From Alisma plantago-aquatica (Eukaryota; Streptophyta; Magnoliopsida; Alismatales; Alismataceae): a DNA stretch of 64,000 bases. The stretch spans positions 470,759,879-470,823,878 of the forward strand of contig OY856413.1 of the NCBI GenBank assembly GCA_963693085.1. Reading direction: 5' to 3'. Shown piece by piece: positions 1 to 9,917 of this stretch. How positions within the stretch are numbered: position 1 is the first letter of the stretch; every line of letters starts with the position of its first letter. Below the pieces are notes generated by a model that was not told the origin of the DNA, made no database searches, and was given only the letters and a program-made list of their open reading frames with translations. A program made the translations under genes and the position numbers.

Positions 1-200
1 ACCATCGACCCTAGGGTCGATAGTATCGAGATTCCTGAAGATTTACAGAAAAATTGGTGCCAGTAAAGTTGATACCATCGACCCTAGGGCCGATAGTATC
101 GACACTTTTGAGTTCCCAAGCTTTTAGATGCGTCGATTTAGCAAAATTGCTGAGTCTGGGTCGATACCATCGACCTTTGTCGATAGTATCGACACCTGCA
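1..200. repeat. Cluster of near-palindromic TCGATACCATCGACC motifs
   Basis: Three copies of an inverted motif of the form GGTCGATACCATCGACC joined to GTCGATAGTATCGAC occur at about 1-30, 71-104 and 160-193. Each half is nearly self-complementary, and the two halves mirror each other around CCTAGG or a similar centre. The same motif recurs twice inside the LTR at 2238-2372. Copies differ mostly by C/T or G/A changes. Confidence 0.8.
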
Positions 201-1328
201 GGACAGCTACATAAAACAGGTCGTAAAAGGTATCGAAACGAGATTTTTTCGAACCATTTTTTGCAGAGGAAATATGTATGAATCAAGTCACATCTTAGAA
301 ACACTAAGACACAAAAATGGGCCACAAAAAAGAGGGATATAGCAAGCATCACTTGGTCCACTTGAGCATCTAACCATCCTTCTTCACCACACTTCAAAGC
401 GAACGGTACCGCTGTTCCACCTCTTAAGTGAGAATGTTGACTATGAGGCCATAGTCATATTCAAGCTTAGGGGGGGTGTTGGAACAACCCTCTATCTTAG
501 TTTTTACTTACTTATTCATGTTGCTTTTATTTTTGAAATATTAGTTGTTTTTATTTCTAGGTTTACTGCTTTTGTAGGATCCACATCTATCTAGTGTAAT
601 CTGTGGAGCAATAAATGCATGGTTTCAATTGCAAGTTTTACTCTTGGGTTGTGTGCACATAAAAATGAGAATTTTGAGAACTTTTTGAGCTTGTTCTTGT
701 TAGTAATTGAGTTGCATAACTGAGGAAGTGCTTGGGTGAGTCAGCTTCAGGACATGGGGACATGAATGACCATCTTTATTGTCCAAGGAAAAGTGATTGG
801 AAAGGATGTTTGAGCCCGAACCGACCAAATGCTAACGTGACCTTAGACTAAAGTTTAAGAGAGAAATCCTTCAGTTACCCTGTACACAGGTCTTTAGAGA
901 GGGACATATGATATTTTCGGAAGGTTCTGTCAATTAGTCTTGTGATCTGATCCACCGCAATTTCATTCACACTCCACCATAAGAAATGGGAGCACATTAC
1001 TGTCTTTCACTCTTTGATTGCATACCATGTAGATAGGTCTTGCATTACAACCATTTTCACATTTTTTGCATGAGAAAAAAAAAGATAGAGTAGTTATACA
1101 TGCACATTATCCTTAGGTGCATGTCATAGTAGTTGCATAACTGTCATTATGTAGTTGCATTTACATCTTTTGAGCATATTGTACACCATGTATCTTATGT
1201 TACTCTGAAAACATTAAAGGTGATGACCTTGTTCCATACCCTCCAAATAGAATGCTTCAGATGCACAAGTATGTAAAAAGAAGTGAGCCCGACATATAAT
1301 TCATTGTCATCTATGAAAATAAGGGCTT

Positions 1329-1376
1329 GAAAAAAAAATTGAAAAAAAAGAGAAGAAAAAAAAGAAAAAAAAAAGA
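1329..1376 (+). repeat. Purine-rich A/G tract
   Basis: About 48 bases are almost all A and G, in runs of 6-10 A broken by G. It lies inside the element, 640 bp before the LTR. It could be an internal polypurine tract for second-strand priming, or simple low-complexity sequence. Confidence 0.5.
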
Positions 1377-2002
1377 ATTGGGAAGTAAGTAGGAATGAGA
1401 GGGAGAAAGGAACATATCACTTACATACTAAGAAGAATAAGCACATGGTGTAGTTTTCTTAGATATTCCATCTAACCTTGAGACGGAATGATAGTGCATG
1501 CATCATTCCACCAAAAATATAGCATTAGGACATTTTCACTTGCATTTTGCATCATGATAGGTCATTAATTTTTGTATTGCATGATTGACTGTTATGTGCT
1601 TCCATCTCTTCCACAACCACCTATCCCATCCACCCGTTGCTCTAATCGGTAGGCCACCCATGATATTCTCCTCATTCATTAATATCAAGAGATCTACTTC
1701 CATTTAGATGGTAGTTAGGAAATGAGCAACGTAGATAGGAGATCACAAGATGCATCAAGTATGGACCGGATGAGTTTATCATATTAACTGCTTTAATTGA
1801 TAGTGTTTCACTAATTGGGGGATAGACATCTTTTACATAGAACTTTGGTCGCCTAGATGGCAGTTAGTGTTTAGTGGTCAATGAGGGCCGGTTTGTGGAA
1901 AGAAAGTGGGGATGATGTAGATTCATTTCATGTATTTATGTCCTATTGCTGACTTATCTCAACCAGATCCAAAGTTTTGTTTCTCGAGGACGAGCAAAGT
2001 TT

Positions 2003-2017
2003 AAGCTTAGGGGAGTT
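2003..2017 (+). other. Polypurine tract before the 3' LTR
   Basis: AAGCTTAGGGGAG immediately precedes the LTR start TGATGCATGGG. This is the expected primer site for plus-strand DNA synthesis and fixes the strand and the 3' LTR identity. Confidence 0.7.
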
Positions 2018-3423
2018 TGATGCATGGGTTTTGAGTCACTTTTATAGGCTTATTTTATATCTGTTTTATGCATGTATTTGTCATTTTGTTGATTATATTT
2101 GCATAATTCACTATAGTTGGCCCTTAAACTCTTTTTGCATAAATTTATACTTCTTTTATCATATTTATATGATTTTATATAATCCCCAGAGTTATACACA
2201 TGTTTCAGCACTTTTTTAGGCACTTTTGCATTGTCTGGAGTCGATACTATCGACCCCCAGGTCGATAGTATCGACATTTCATCAAAAAGTAACCCCAAAA
2301 CGCGATCTTGGAAGGAATAACCTGTGCCATGGTCGATACCATTGACCTTGGGGTCGATACTATCGAAAGCGTCGGGATCTGGCGATTTTCAGCACTAAAA
2401 CGAAGCGCTTTAATCCGACGGTTGAGCTTTTTCAGAGCCGTAGAGTGGTCCTATGACCTAAGAAGAGCACGGACGGCCCGAGGGAGAGAGGAGATTGTGT
2501 TGCACAACATCTAAGAAGGAGAGAGAGAGATAGGAGATGAGAGACGAAGGCCGTCAACCGAGCGATCCGAGCACATCCGACGGGCGATTTTGCTACCGGA
2601 AGACTGCAAAACGCACGTTTCTCGAGGAGGATCCCCAGGAACACCTTTGTATCAGGGGTTACACGAGTTTGCTCCATGTTTCCCATGTTTTTCTTCATTA
2701 CTCCTCTGTCTTTCATTGAGATGACCATGCAGGGCTAATCCCCTTCGTCTTTAGGACCGGGAGTAGCCCGGGAATTCATTGTATGACAATTTTAGAGTGA
2801 TAATTCATATTTTGTCTCTTAAATCCGTGGTATGATTTCATTTTTCTCAATATATTGTTATGCTTGATCACCATAATAATAATCTAATGCCCTTAATCAC
2901 TTTGAAAGAAGGATTAACGGCTAAAAAGAGATGAAATTCACATTAATCGACAAATCCCTTGAACAAGGTGGTGTAAAATTAATGGTGGATACTGAGAGAT
3001 CATTCATAATGCACCTAGCTAGGGTATAGGTTACTACGACGGTGGAACTGACCTAGACTAAGGTAGTGAATTGCACCACGACAGTGGGCAATTCTGTTTT
3101 CAGGCCACTACCCAGATAGAGAGATAAAATTGAGGCATTATATAAAACCTAATACAATGAAAACCCACGGTGAAACCGCAATCCTGAAGATATCCTTTTG
3201 AATTGATTAAACTAAACATTTAATCGATTGATTTTTTTTGTTTTACTTTATTTTCTTTTAATTTTACAACAACCTCCAACTTTTTAATCGGTCTAGCTGA
3301 TCGCAATCAGTTAGTAGTAGTCTCCGATAATTCACGTGTCCTTGAGTTCGACTCGGGCCTCACAAAGGCCTATATTACATTGACGCGTACACTTGCGTTT
3401 CTACGCACATAAAAAGCGTGTCA
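2018..3423 (+). repeat. 3' LTR of the Tat/Athila-like gypsy element
   Basis: The LTR starts TGATGCATGGG right after the purine tract and ends GCGTGTCA, so it has TG...CA ends and is 1406 bp long. The right edge is set independently: at 3424 the antisense Angela gag resumes exactly where the related copy at 34340-34380 is uninterrupted. Two palindromic motifs sit at 2238-2372. I see no clear TATA box. The matching 5' LTR would be left of the window. Confidence 0.75.
2238..2372. repeat. Two palindromic TCGATA...TATCGA motifs in the LTR
   Basis: GTCGATACTATCGACC mirrored by GGTCGATAGTATCGAC (about 2240-2274), and a decayed copy at about 2332-2367, share the motif found at 1-200. They start some 220 bp into the LTR, in presumed U3. 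Confidence 0.8.
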
Positions 3424-3428
3424 ATACC
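3424..3428. other. Target site duplication ATACC (right copy)
   Basis: The five bases follow the LTR end and belong to the antisense Angela gag (GGTAT on the minus strand, as at 34376-34380). The left copy should lie beyond position 1, just left of this element's 5' LTR. Confidence 0.6.
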
Positions 3429-4130
3429 TTAGGTGGAGATCTCCATCCCCTCCTTCATCTTCTTTTGTTCTTCCAGATATAGAGGGCAATTCCCTCATAC
3501 ACCCTTTCCCCATGTGCCTTGCGGCTGAAGATGGCTTGGGCTGGTGGCTAGCATCAGAACACTTCTTTGCTTTTCCCTTTCCCTTGCCCTTACCCTTTCT
3601 TTGATCACATCAAAGATTATGGTTTGTCTTTCTTCATCTTTGCCTCTACTATCCTCAACATGTCCAACAACTCTGTCAACGCTTGTCAAAGTTGTTCATG
3701 TTGTAGCTTATCATGAATTGTATGATTCTCATAACATTTGTAGTATCATACCAATAGCCAACTCTTGGCTCAGAGGGAATCCTTTTTAGTCAGGTTTTCC
3801 ACATACCCAATCACATTGAATGTGTGAATACCTTACTGGATCTCCTTCTGTCATGACATATTAGGACAGTGTCCTTAAGACATCATATGTCTCATGTTGT
3901 CTCTGCAACTCATAGTTCAGAGAACACAACATCAAGCACTCCTTATCAATGTCATCCTCGGTATGCTTCCATAAGCATACTTTCAACCATTGATGTGGTG
4001 GGATTGAGTTCATCTGGTTCAGGTATAACTAGGACTTAGAGCTTTCACTCTACGATTGAGAACACTTCTCATCATCCTAACCAGTCATGGAATTATTCCC
4101 ATTTATTTTGTTGGTCTCAAAGACCGATTG
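3429..4130 (-). pseudogene. Angela copia gag remnant
   Basis: On the minus strand the broken frames give the gag core (UBN2 / Retrotran_gag type), for example CLMLCSLNYELQRQHETYDV, the same motif as LMLSCMNYEL in the plus-strand copy at 33800. Toward the C-terminus come a basic stretch and NCPLYLEE, a remnant of the CCHC-knuckle neighbourhood whose knuckle is not readable. Gag would form the cytoplasmic virus-like particle. Several stops and frameshifts rule out function. The frame ends at 3429 where the Tat-like element inserted, just before the protease. Confidence 0.75.
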
Positions 4131-5586
4131 CTAATAAAGTGATTATTGTTGATTAACCATTTATTTTAACAAAAGGAAATATATGCAATTTTAGTTCAAA
4201 ACTCTTTTGACTTATTTGATTGATTTGAAAATTTGACGATAAAAATTAGGCCTTTAATTAATTATCGCTCCCACTATTTTAGTTCAAATTGATAGCCCTC
4301 ACCATCAATTCGGAAGATTGCAGCGTACAACCTTCTAGTGGGCAAGATCCATATTTCATCAAGTCTTGAGTCAGATTTGGCTGATCGCCCACAATCTTGA
4401 CTATTTAGGTAGGCCATCATGCCAATTGCATCATATGCAACTCTTGATGAATGAACATGCGCAACACCTTGCCATGAACATTTCTAGCCTCTGGGCTTAG
4501 ACGCTCTAAGAATCACCAGTTAAGTCTAACCCAAAAGCCGACACGGTAAACATGCACCCTACTTTGGAAGAACCTACATGTCTACCCTTCACACTTCCAC
4601 AAGATAGATGGTGCACCACGCTTTGGCGTAACCTACGCTTGGTCGATCGAGTTTTTCATGTGTGCCTCTAATGGAAGGCAAATCAGAGTTAATATTTTAA
4701 TGAGGGATTTCGTTTTTATATACATATACATATCCAATCACCACAATACATAGTACATATCATATACATGCTATATCCCACATAAAACATGCAAAATGAT
4801 AAAAGCGATGATTATGGCCATCCTAATGTGATTCCTCGAGCCAAGAGGAATCATGGTCATATAGGTCTACATCACATGCAACATGTACAAGATGAACTCT
4901 GTGCTTTGCCTTCCGAGTAGATCAACTCATCACATGAATGACTTGCTTGTTCTGGCCCGGTCGTCTGGGTGCCACCAGCCGATCGGTTGGCTCCTCCAAC
5001 TGATCGGTTCGCCTGGTCGTCATGCATCTCTTCATGGCGGCCACCCGCTCATCTCGCTCCTCGAATCGGTCATCAACCGATCGGCTCACTCCTTGAACCA
5101 ATCGTCTGGAACGTCAACCGATCGGTTCACGCCTTGAACCGATCATTTCATCTGTCATCAGGATGGCCTCTGTTCTTCGACATAATAGGAAATAAAATCT
5201 ATCCTAATTTTACATTGCTTAAAAGGGAAACCCCGTGTTACGTTCGGGGGGGAGCAAAGGTAGGAAAGAATCTCGAATTATTTCGAGTTACATCAAGAAT
5301 AGGAGAGGGAAGATCAGTGCGCAGACCGAGATGCAAGCAACCAAATACAACCATACACATATAGGGTTTATTGGCCATAACCACGCTATACATCCACCAC
5401 AAAACTCATTTAAGGGCAACGCGTATTGAGTGCATTAATAATACATATCATATATGTAATTGGGATTTGTGGATTTAGGATTGGACATGCATAAAGCCAA
5501 TTTTATTCGCATCGTATGCAATAAATAAAGGCGAAAAATCAAAATTGATCATATCGATATTCCTAAAATATAGAGCAGTTCACGTG
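4131..5586 (-). other. Angela-A leader (untranslated region between PBS and gag)
   Basis: This stretch aligns with the leader of Angela-B (44108-45347) and, inverted, with Angela-R (32232-33580). It contains a short reading frame near gag (about 4270-4450; frameshifted here by an extra base near 4404, intact in Angela-B at 44142-44357) and an array of CGATCGG motifs (4965-5155). No host gene is present. Confidence 0.75.
4965..5155. repeat. CGATCGG palindrome array in the Angela leader
   Basis: About eight copies of a GAACCGATCGGTTC-like motif, variably decayed (AATCGTCTGG, GATCATTTC), occur within 190 bp. The same motif forms the array in the LTR promoter region (6258-6660), so this family carries it both upstream and downstream of its transcription start. 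Confidence 0.75.
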
Positions 5587-5598
5587 GCTCTGATACCA
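5587..5598 (-). other. Primer-binding site (initiator tRNA-Met)
   Basis: The minus strand reads TGGTATCAGAGC, complementary to the 3' end of plant initiator tRNA-Met, one base from the LTR edge at 5600. It establishes that 5600-7650 is a 5' LTR and that the element is on the minus strand. Confidence 0.9.
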
Positions 5599-6154
5599 CT
5601 GTTGGGTTTTAGGGGAAGCAGAGAAGGCAGCGGAAAAAAAAAATTTCTCCCCAAACCCGGAACAAGGAAACGCGTCAATGTCTATATAATAGGAAAGGGA
5701 TGGTTTGTGGAGTCATACCTTGTCCCGAGGCCTGCTCGGAGACAATACCTCGCGCCTTGCGCGGTCTTCAACTCCGGTCTTGGACGGTGTCTATGCATCT
5801 CCTGATCGCACAGGGACTGACGACTCCTCCTCTCACCAGGACTGTCGGGATTGACAGTTGTCCTCCTGAGCGGCAGAAACCTCCCTCCTCTGAAGTAGTC
5901 CACACGAACCACCTGGAACTCCACACTCCTTGTCCCACAAGGAGTTGGAAGGATTCGCACCCTCCTATTGACGTACTAGTCGCCAACACACTCTCCTGCT
6001 TCCAGTTGCAACTGCAGTTGTCTTTCCCTTGTTGCGCCTCCCTTTGCGGGTAGCACTTGCTCGGGCTCTCTCTCGATTACCAAAACCAGAGAGAACGATA
6101 ACTTTCCAGAGCAACTGGTTGCAATGAGTTGTACTTTGAGAAGCCCCCAATACC

Positions 6155-6167
6155 CCTATATATATAG
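6155..6167 (-). promoter_or_regulatory. TATA box of the Angela-A LTR
   Basis: CCTATATATATAGG (read on the minus strand) stands at the same place as TATA-like sequences in five other Angela LTRs. Transcription would start some 30 bp further along the minus strand, at about 6120-6130. Confidence 0.65.
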
Positions 6168-6257
6168 GAGGGTCATGGGACAGGTTCTCTATCCCGGGAA
6201 ATATGGGACTAAAGCAGGAGTAGAAGGGTTCGAGATTTTCCACCAAAAACAACCAAC

Positions 6258-6660
6258 TCGCAACCTGAACCGATCGTTTCACAACTGAAATGGTCGGTTG
6301 GGGATCTGAGCCGGTCGGTTGACACCCAACCGATCGGTTGGGACCCATGAGCCAGTCGGTTCACTTTCTGAACTAGTCGGTTCGTGGTCCTGGTCAGTTC
6401 CCGATTGACTTTCCAACTTTTGTTTCTAATTGGTATCAAATACCAATCCTTGTTCCAATCAAATTGGGCAAGTGAAACGAAAGGAAAATTCTCACCAATC
6501 CTACTTTCCCAACTTTCCCGGTTGAAACAGTTGAACCGATCATTTCAACACTTGAAGCAATCGTTCACCCTATCCTTGAGCCGATTGACTCACAACCTGA
6601 GCCGATCGGTTCACCAAGTTGAGCTGATCGGTTCATCACATGAGTCGATCGGTTGGGAGT
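6258..6660. repeat. CGATCGG palindrome array upstream of the TATA box
   Basis: Roughly a dozen GAACCGATCGGTTC-like units, spaced about 22-24 bp, occur in two blocks (6258-6400 and 6530-6660). Many copies show CG to TG or CA change, as expected where methylated cytosines have decayed. The array lies about 90-500 bp upstream of the minus-strand TATA box. Confidence 0.8.
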
Positions 6661-7668
6661 GCAGATTGTGCAGAATCAGTGAATTGCGATTTCAATCAAT
6701 CCGATACTCCAATCAATGTGTCCAACACCTTGAACATTATGACATTGAGCTATCAATTGATTGAGTGTTTAATTGAACTACTAAACTCCTTTAGTAATCA
6801 ATCTAAACATTGCTTGTGGACAAAACTCCTCTTCCAAGTTAAATCCTATGTGTGTGACCCTGCAGGTCCATTTCACATTGGCAGTGAAAGTCCATAACAC
6901 TTATGACTTCACAAGCAAAGAGTGGTGCCTAGTCACACATCAGTGCTACCCAAGTGAAAGTAGAAAGTTGGAGAACAACTTTCAATCCTACAATCCGTGA
7001 ATGGTGTTACAACAAATGTATAATTCCTTTGTCACTGATATCCCGAATGAACTCGAGGCATGGAACAGTCATCCTGTCAACGTTCATTCACTTTCTTGAT
7101 CTCAGAGTAGATTGAATGAGAGATGTATGACATCAATATCACATACTGATTCACACATGCGTGCACACGCCTATCTCAATCCTACTCATCAAGTGGCCTT
7201 GGATATCAAACTCCCTCAGGAGGGACAAATCCCATATCTATCACTCACCTCTCAAAAGCCCCATGTGTCAAAGCCACCCAATCATCACCTTTATAACAAC
7301 CCATGTTTCAGGACTGCGTTTGATGATGTCAAAGTGTGCCCAACGACATGTGTTGAGTGTAGTGATTTCAGGTCAAAGAATCACACTCACCACCATCAAT
7401 GTGAGTACTTACTGTGACTACCATGTCATGGTTCCATGTGTCAAACTCACGGTGGGTCTGTCCGGTACACTTGTTCTCTAACAAGTACCTATGTGTTTGG
7501 TTTGATATCTCTATATCATGACTAATGAGATTCTGTCATCAACCAACACCACAATCTAGCCTTGTGTGTCATTGCTGTCTATCTACCTTCCACAATGACA
7601 TCCGACTAAGGACATAACAAGAATGTACAAACTCTTAGCATCCGACTAGGGACATCACCAGCCTGTAT

Positions 7669-9912
7669 GTGTCAACTTTGAAGGCGGAACGGATGATAAC
7701 CAAAGGTTGTCAAGCTTTCCTAGCAGTCGTTACTGAGCCGGAGCCCAAGGTGCAACCCTTAGAGGAAATAGAGGTAGTCAGGGACTATGTATATGTTTTC
7801 CCAGATGATTTTCCTGGGATCCCTCCTAAGAGAGAGGTAGACTTTTCGATATAGCTAGCTCTTGGGACAAACCCTATTTCGCGAGAACCTTATAGGATGG
7901 CCCCTGTGAGTTTCTCGAGTTGTAGAAACAACTGCATGAATTGCTAGACAAGGGTTTTATCCGCCCTAGCACATTGCTATGGGGAGCACCAGTTCTCTTT
8001 GTGAAGAAGAAGGACAGTTCACTCTGAATGTGCATAGACTATCAGATGATCAACCAGGCTACCATTAAGAACAAATACATTTTACCCCAGATAGATGACC
8101 TATTTGATTAGTTGAAGTCAACTCGAGTCTTCTCAAAGATTGACTTGAGACCGGGGTACCACCAGTTGAGAGTCAAAAGTGAGGACATCCCAAAAACTAC
8201 TTTTAGAACCCGTTATAGCCACTACGAGTTTTTTGTTATGCCTTTTGGGTTGTCTAATGCCACAAGTGTGTTCATGAACCTCATGAACAGTGTGTTCCAA
8301 ACCTTCCTTGACTCTTTTGTCATAGTGTTCATAGATGACATCTTGGATTATTATGATGACCTAGAACAACAATGAGACCACTTGAGTAGAGTCCCTGATA
8401 TCTTGAGGAAGCATAAGTTTTATGGGAAATTCTTGAAGTGCAAGTTGTGGATAGACCGTGTCATGTTCCTTGGACACATCATATCTGGAGGAACCATCTT
8501 GGTAGATCCAACCAAGGTGTCAGCTGTTCAATATTGTCCCGCACCAAAGAATCCTTCAGAGATATCTACAACTTTCTAGGATTGGCTGGATACTATCGAT
8601 GTTTCATAAAGGATTTCTCAAATACTGCTTTGCCTCTTACCAATCTCACCTGAAAAGATGAGAAGTTTGTGTGGTCGGACCTATGTGAAGCACGATTCCA
8701 AGAGATGAAGGAGAAGTTGACAATAACACCAATGTTGACTCTACCATTAGGTAACGAGGGTTTTATGATCTTCACTGATGCATCAAAGATGGGACTCGAA
8801 TGTGTGCTAGAGAAAAATAGACATGTTGCTGCCTATGCCTCCAGACAACTCAAACCCAATGAAGTGAATTACCCAACACATGATTTAGAGTTGGCTACAA
8901 TTATACATGCCCTGAAGATTTAGCAACACTATATGTATGGAGCCACCTTCGAGATCTTCATCGACCACAAGAGCTTGAATTATCTTATGACTCAGAAGGA
9001 CCTAAATCTGAGACAGACGATGGATGGAATACATGAAGGACTATGATTTCATCATTTCCTATCACCCTGGAAAGGCAAACATTATAGAAGATGCTCTTAG
9101 CTGAAAACAGCTCAGGTGTGCAGCTATTTTGTCTAGACAGTGGAGGAAGCATATAAGATCTTGTGGTGTGGATTCCAGAACCGTTAGAAGAGTGAGTCCA
9201 TTCGGCTAATATATAGATTAAACCAGACCTGTTGACTGAGTTGGTAGCTGCCCAGATAGCCAGTCCAAAGCTTAACAAGATGAAAGGGTTGTTGGAGAAA
9301 CCTCAGACCCATCGCTCTGTCAGAGTGGATGGTGGGATCTAATACAAGAGTTGTATTTGGGTTCCTGAAAGCTCGCATTTGAAGGATTGTATTTTGCAAG
9401 AAGCTCATGGTTCGAAGTACATGGTACACCCTGGAAATACCAACATGTTTAAGGACCTAAAGTGGTACTTTTGGTGGCTTAGAATGAAAAGAGATATAGC
9501 GGCTTATGTGGCCATTTGTCTCCCTTGCCATATGGTGAAGGCTGAACACCAGCGACCTAGTGGATTGCTACGGTTATTTGAAATTCTTGATTGGAAATGG
9601 GAACAGATCACCATGGACTTTGTGGTGGGTCTCCCCAAGACCAAGAGAGGTCATGACACAATATGGGTTGTGGTAGATCGCCTTACAGGGTCAACACATT
9701 TCCTCACACTAAAGACCACTGCCAAGGTGATAGATGTAGCTGAATTGTACATCTGAGAGATTGTACGACTGCATGGCATTTCGAGTTTGATCATTTCTGA
9801 CCGTGATCCAAAGTTTACTTCCAAGTTGTGGCAGTAGGTGCAAGAGGAACTTGGCACTAGACTGAAGTTCATTACATCATATCAACCCCAAACTAATGGA
9901 CAGTAAGAAAGG
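7669..9912 (+). pseudogene. Gypsy pol remnant: RT, RNase H, integrase (part 1)
   Basis: Broken frames read in order: linker and RT start (VFPDDFPGIPPKREVDFS, from 7790), RT core with [13 protein letters not shown] (8140), VMPFGLSNA (8240) and the catalytic box FIDDIL (8328-8345), RNase H start FTDASK (8771), the integrase zinc region ending CLPCHMVKAEHQ (about 9510-9560), TMDFVVGLPKT (first Asp, 9613) and ISDRDPKF (second Asp, about 9800). In-frame stops occur near 7852, 8109, 8373, 8651, 8921 and in integrase, plus small frameshifts, so it is dead. It would have encoded the replication and integration enzymes. The frame breaks at 9912, just after the TNGQ.ER motif, where another element inserted; it resumes at 14996. 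Confidence 0.9.
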
Positions 9913-9917
9913 ACAAT
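9913..9917. other. Target site duplication ACAAT (left copy)
   Basis: It pairs with ATAAT at 14996-15000 (one substitution). Removing the inserted element and one copy restores the integrase reading ERTIQTLEDLL, which confirms both boundaries. Confidence 0.85.

Larger units (their letters stand above)
1..2017 (+). mobile_element. Tat/Athila-like Ty3-gypsy element, non-coding 3' internal part
   Basis: The stretch ends in a purine tract directly before an LTR (2018-3423), with the run CTCGAGGACGAGCAAAG at 1983-1999 that typifies the end of Tat/Athila-group gypsy elements. No credible coding sequence is present; such elements often carry long non-coding DNA between integrase and the 3' LTR. It holds palindromic repeats (1-230), a purine-rich tract (1329-1376) and otherwise AT-rich DNA without recognisable features. 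The element's 5' part must lie left of the window. Clade assignment rests on the pre-LTR signature only. Confidence 0.6.
3424..7650 (-). mobile_element. Angela-clade copia element, 5' half (Angela-A)
   Basis: Read on the minus strand, the order is a 5' LTR (about 7650 down to 5600), primer-binding site (5598-5587), leader (5586 to about 4131) and gag (about 4130-3429). The gag is cut by the Tat-like insertion. Long stretches match Angela-B at 44100-47250. The LTR's outermost 230 bp or so are missing at the right, where a truncated gypsy element begins. The rest of pol should lie left of the window. Confidence 0.85.
5600..7650 (-). repeat. 5' LTR of Angela-A, outer end missing
   Basis: The PBS-side edge reads TGTTGGGTTTTAGG on the plus strand. 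The LTR aligns throughout with 36665-38700 and 45362-47290. It carries a TATA box near 6160 and a CGATCGG array upstream of it. The outer end found in the other copies (ATACCAACA) is absent because the homology stops near 7650 against gypsy sequence. Confidence 0.85.

Noticed and set aside
11..397. 128-codon minus-strand frame
   Set aside because: It runs through the palindromic motifs, has no family resemblance, and lies in non-coding element DNA.
479..1000. Possible second LTR start TGTTGGAACAACCC after AAGCTTAGGGGGGG
   Set aside because: A purine tract and TG start are present, but I find no partner LTR, PBS or end; it may be an internal purine tract of the Tat-like element.
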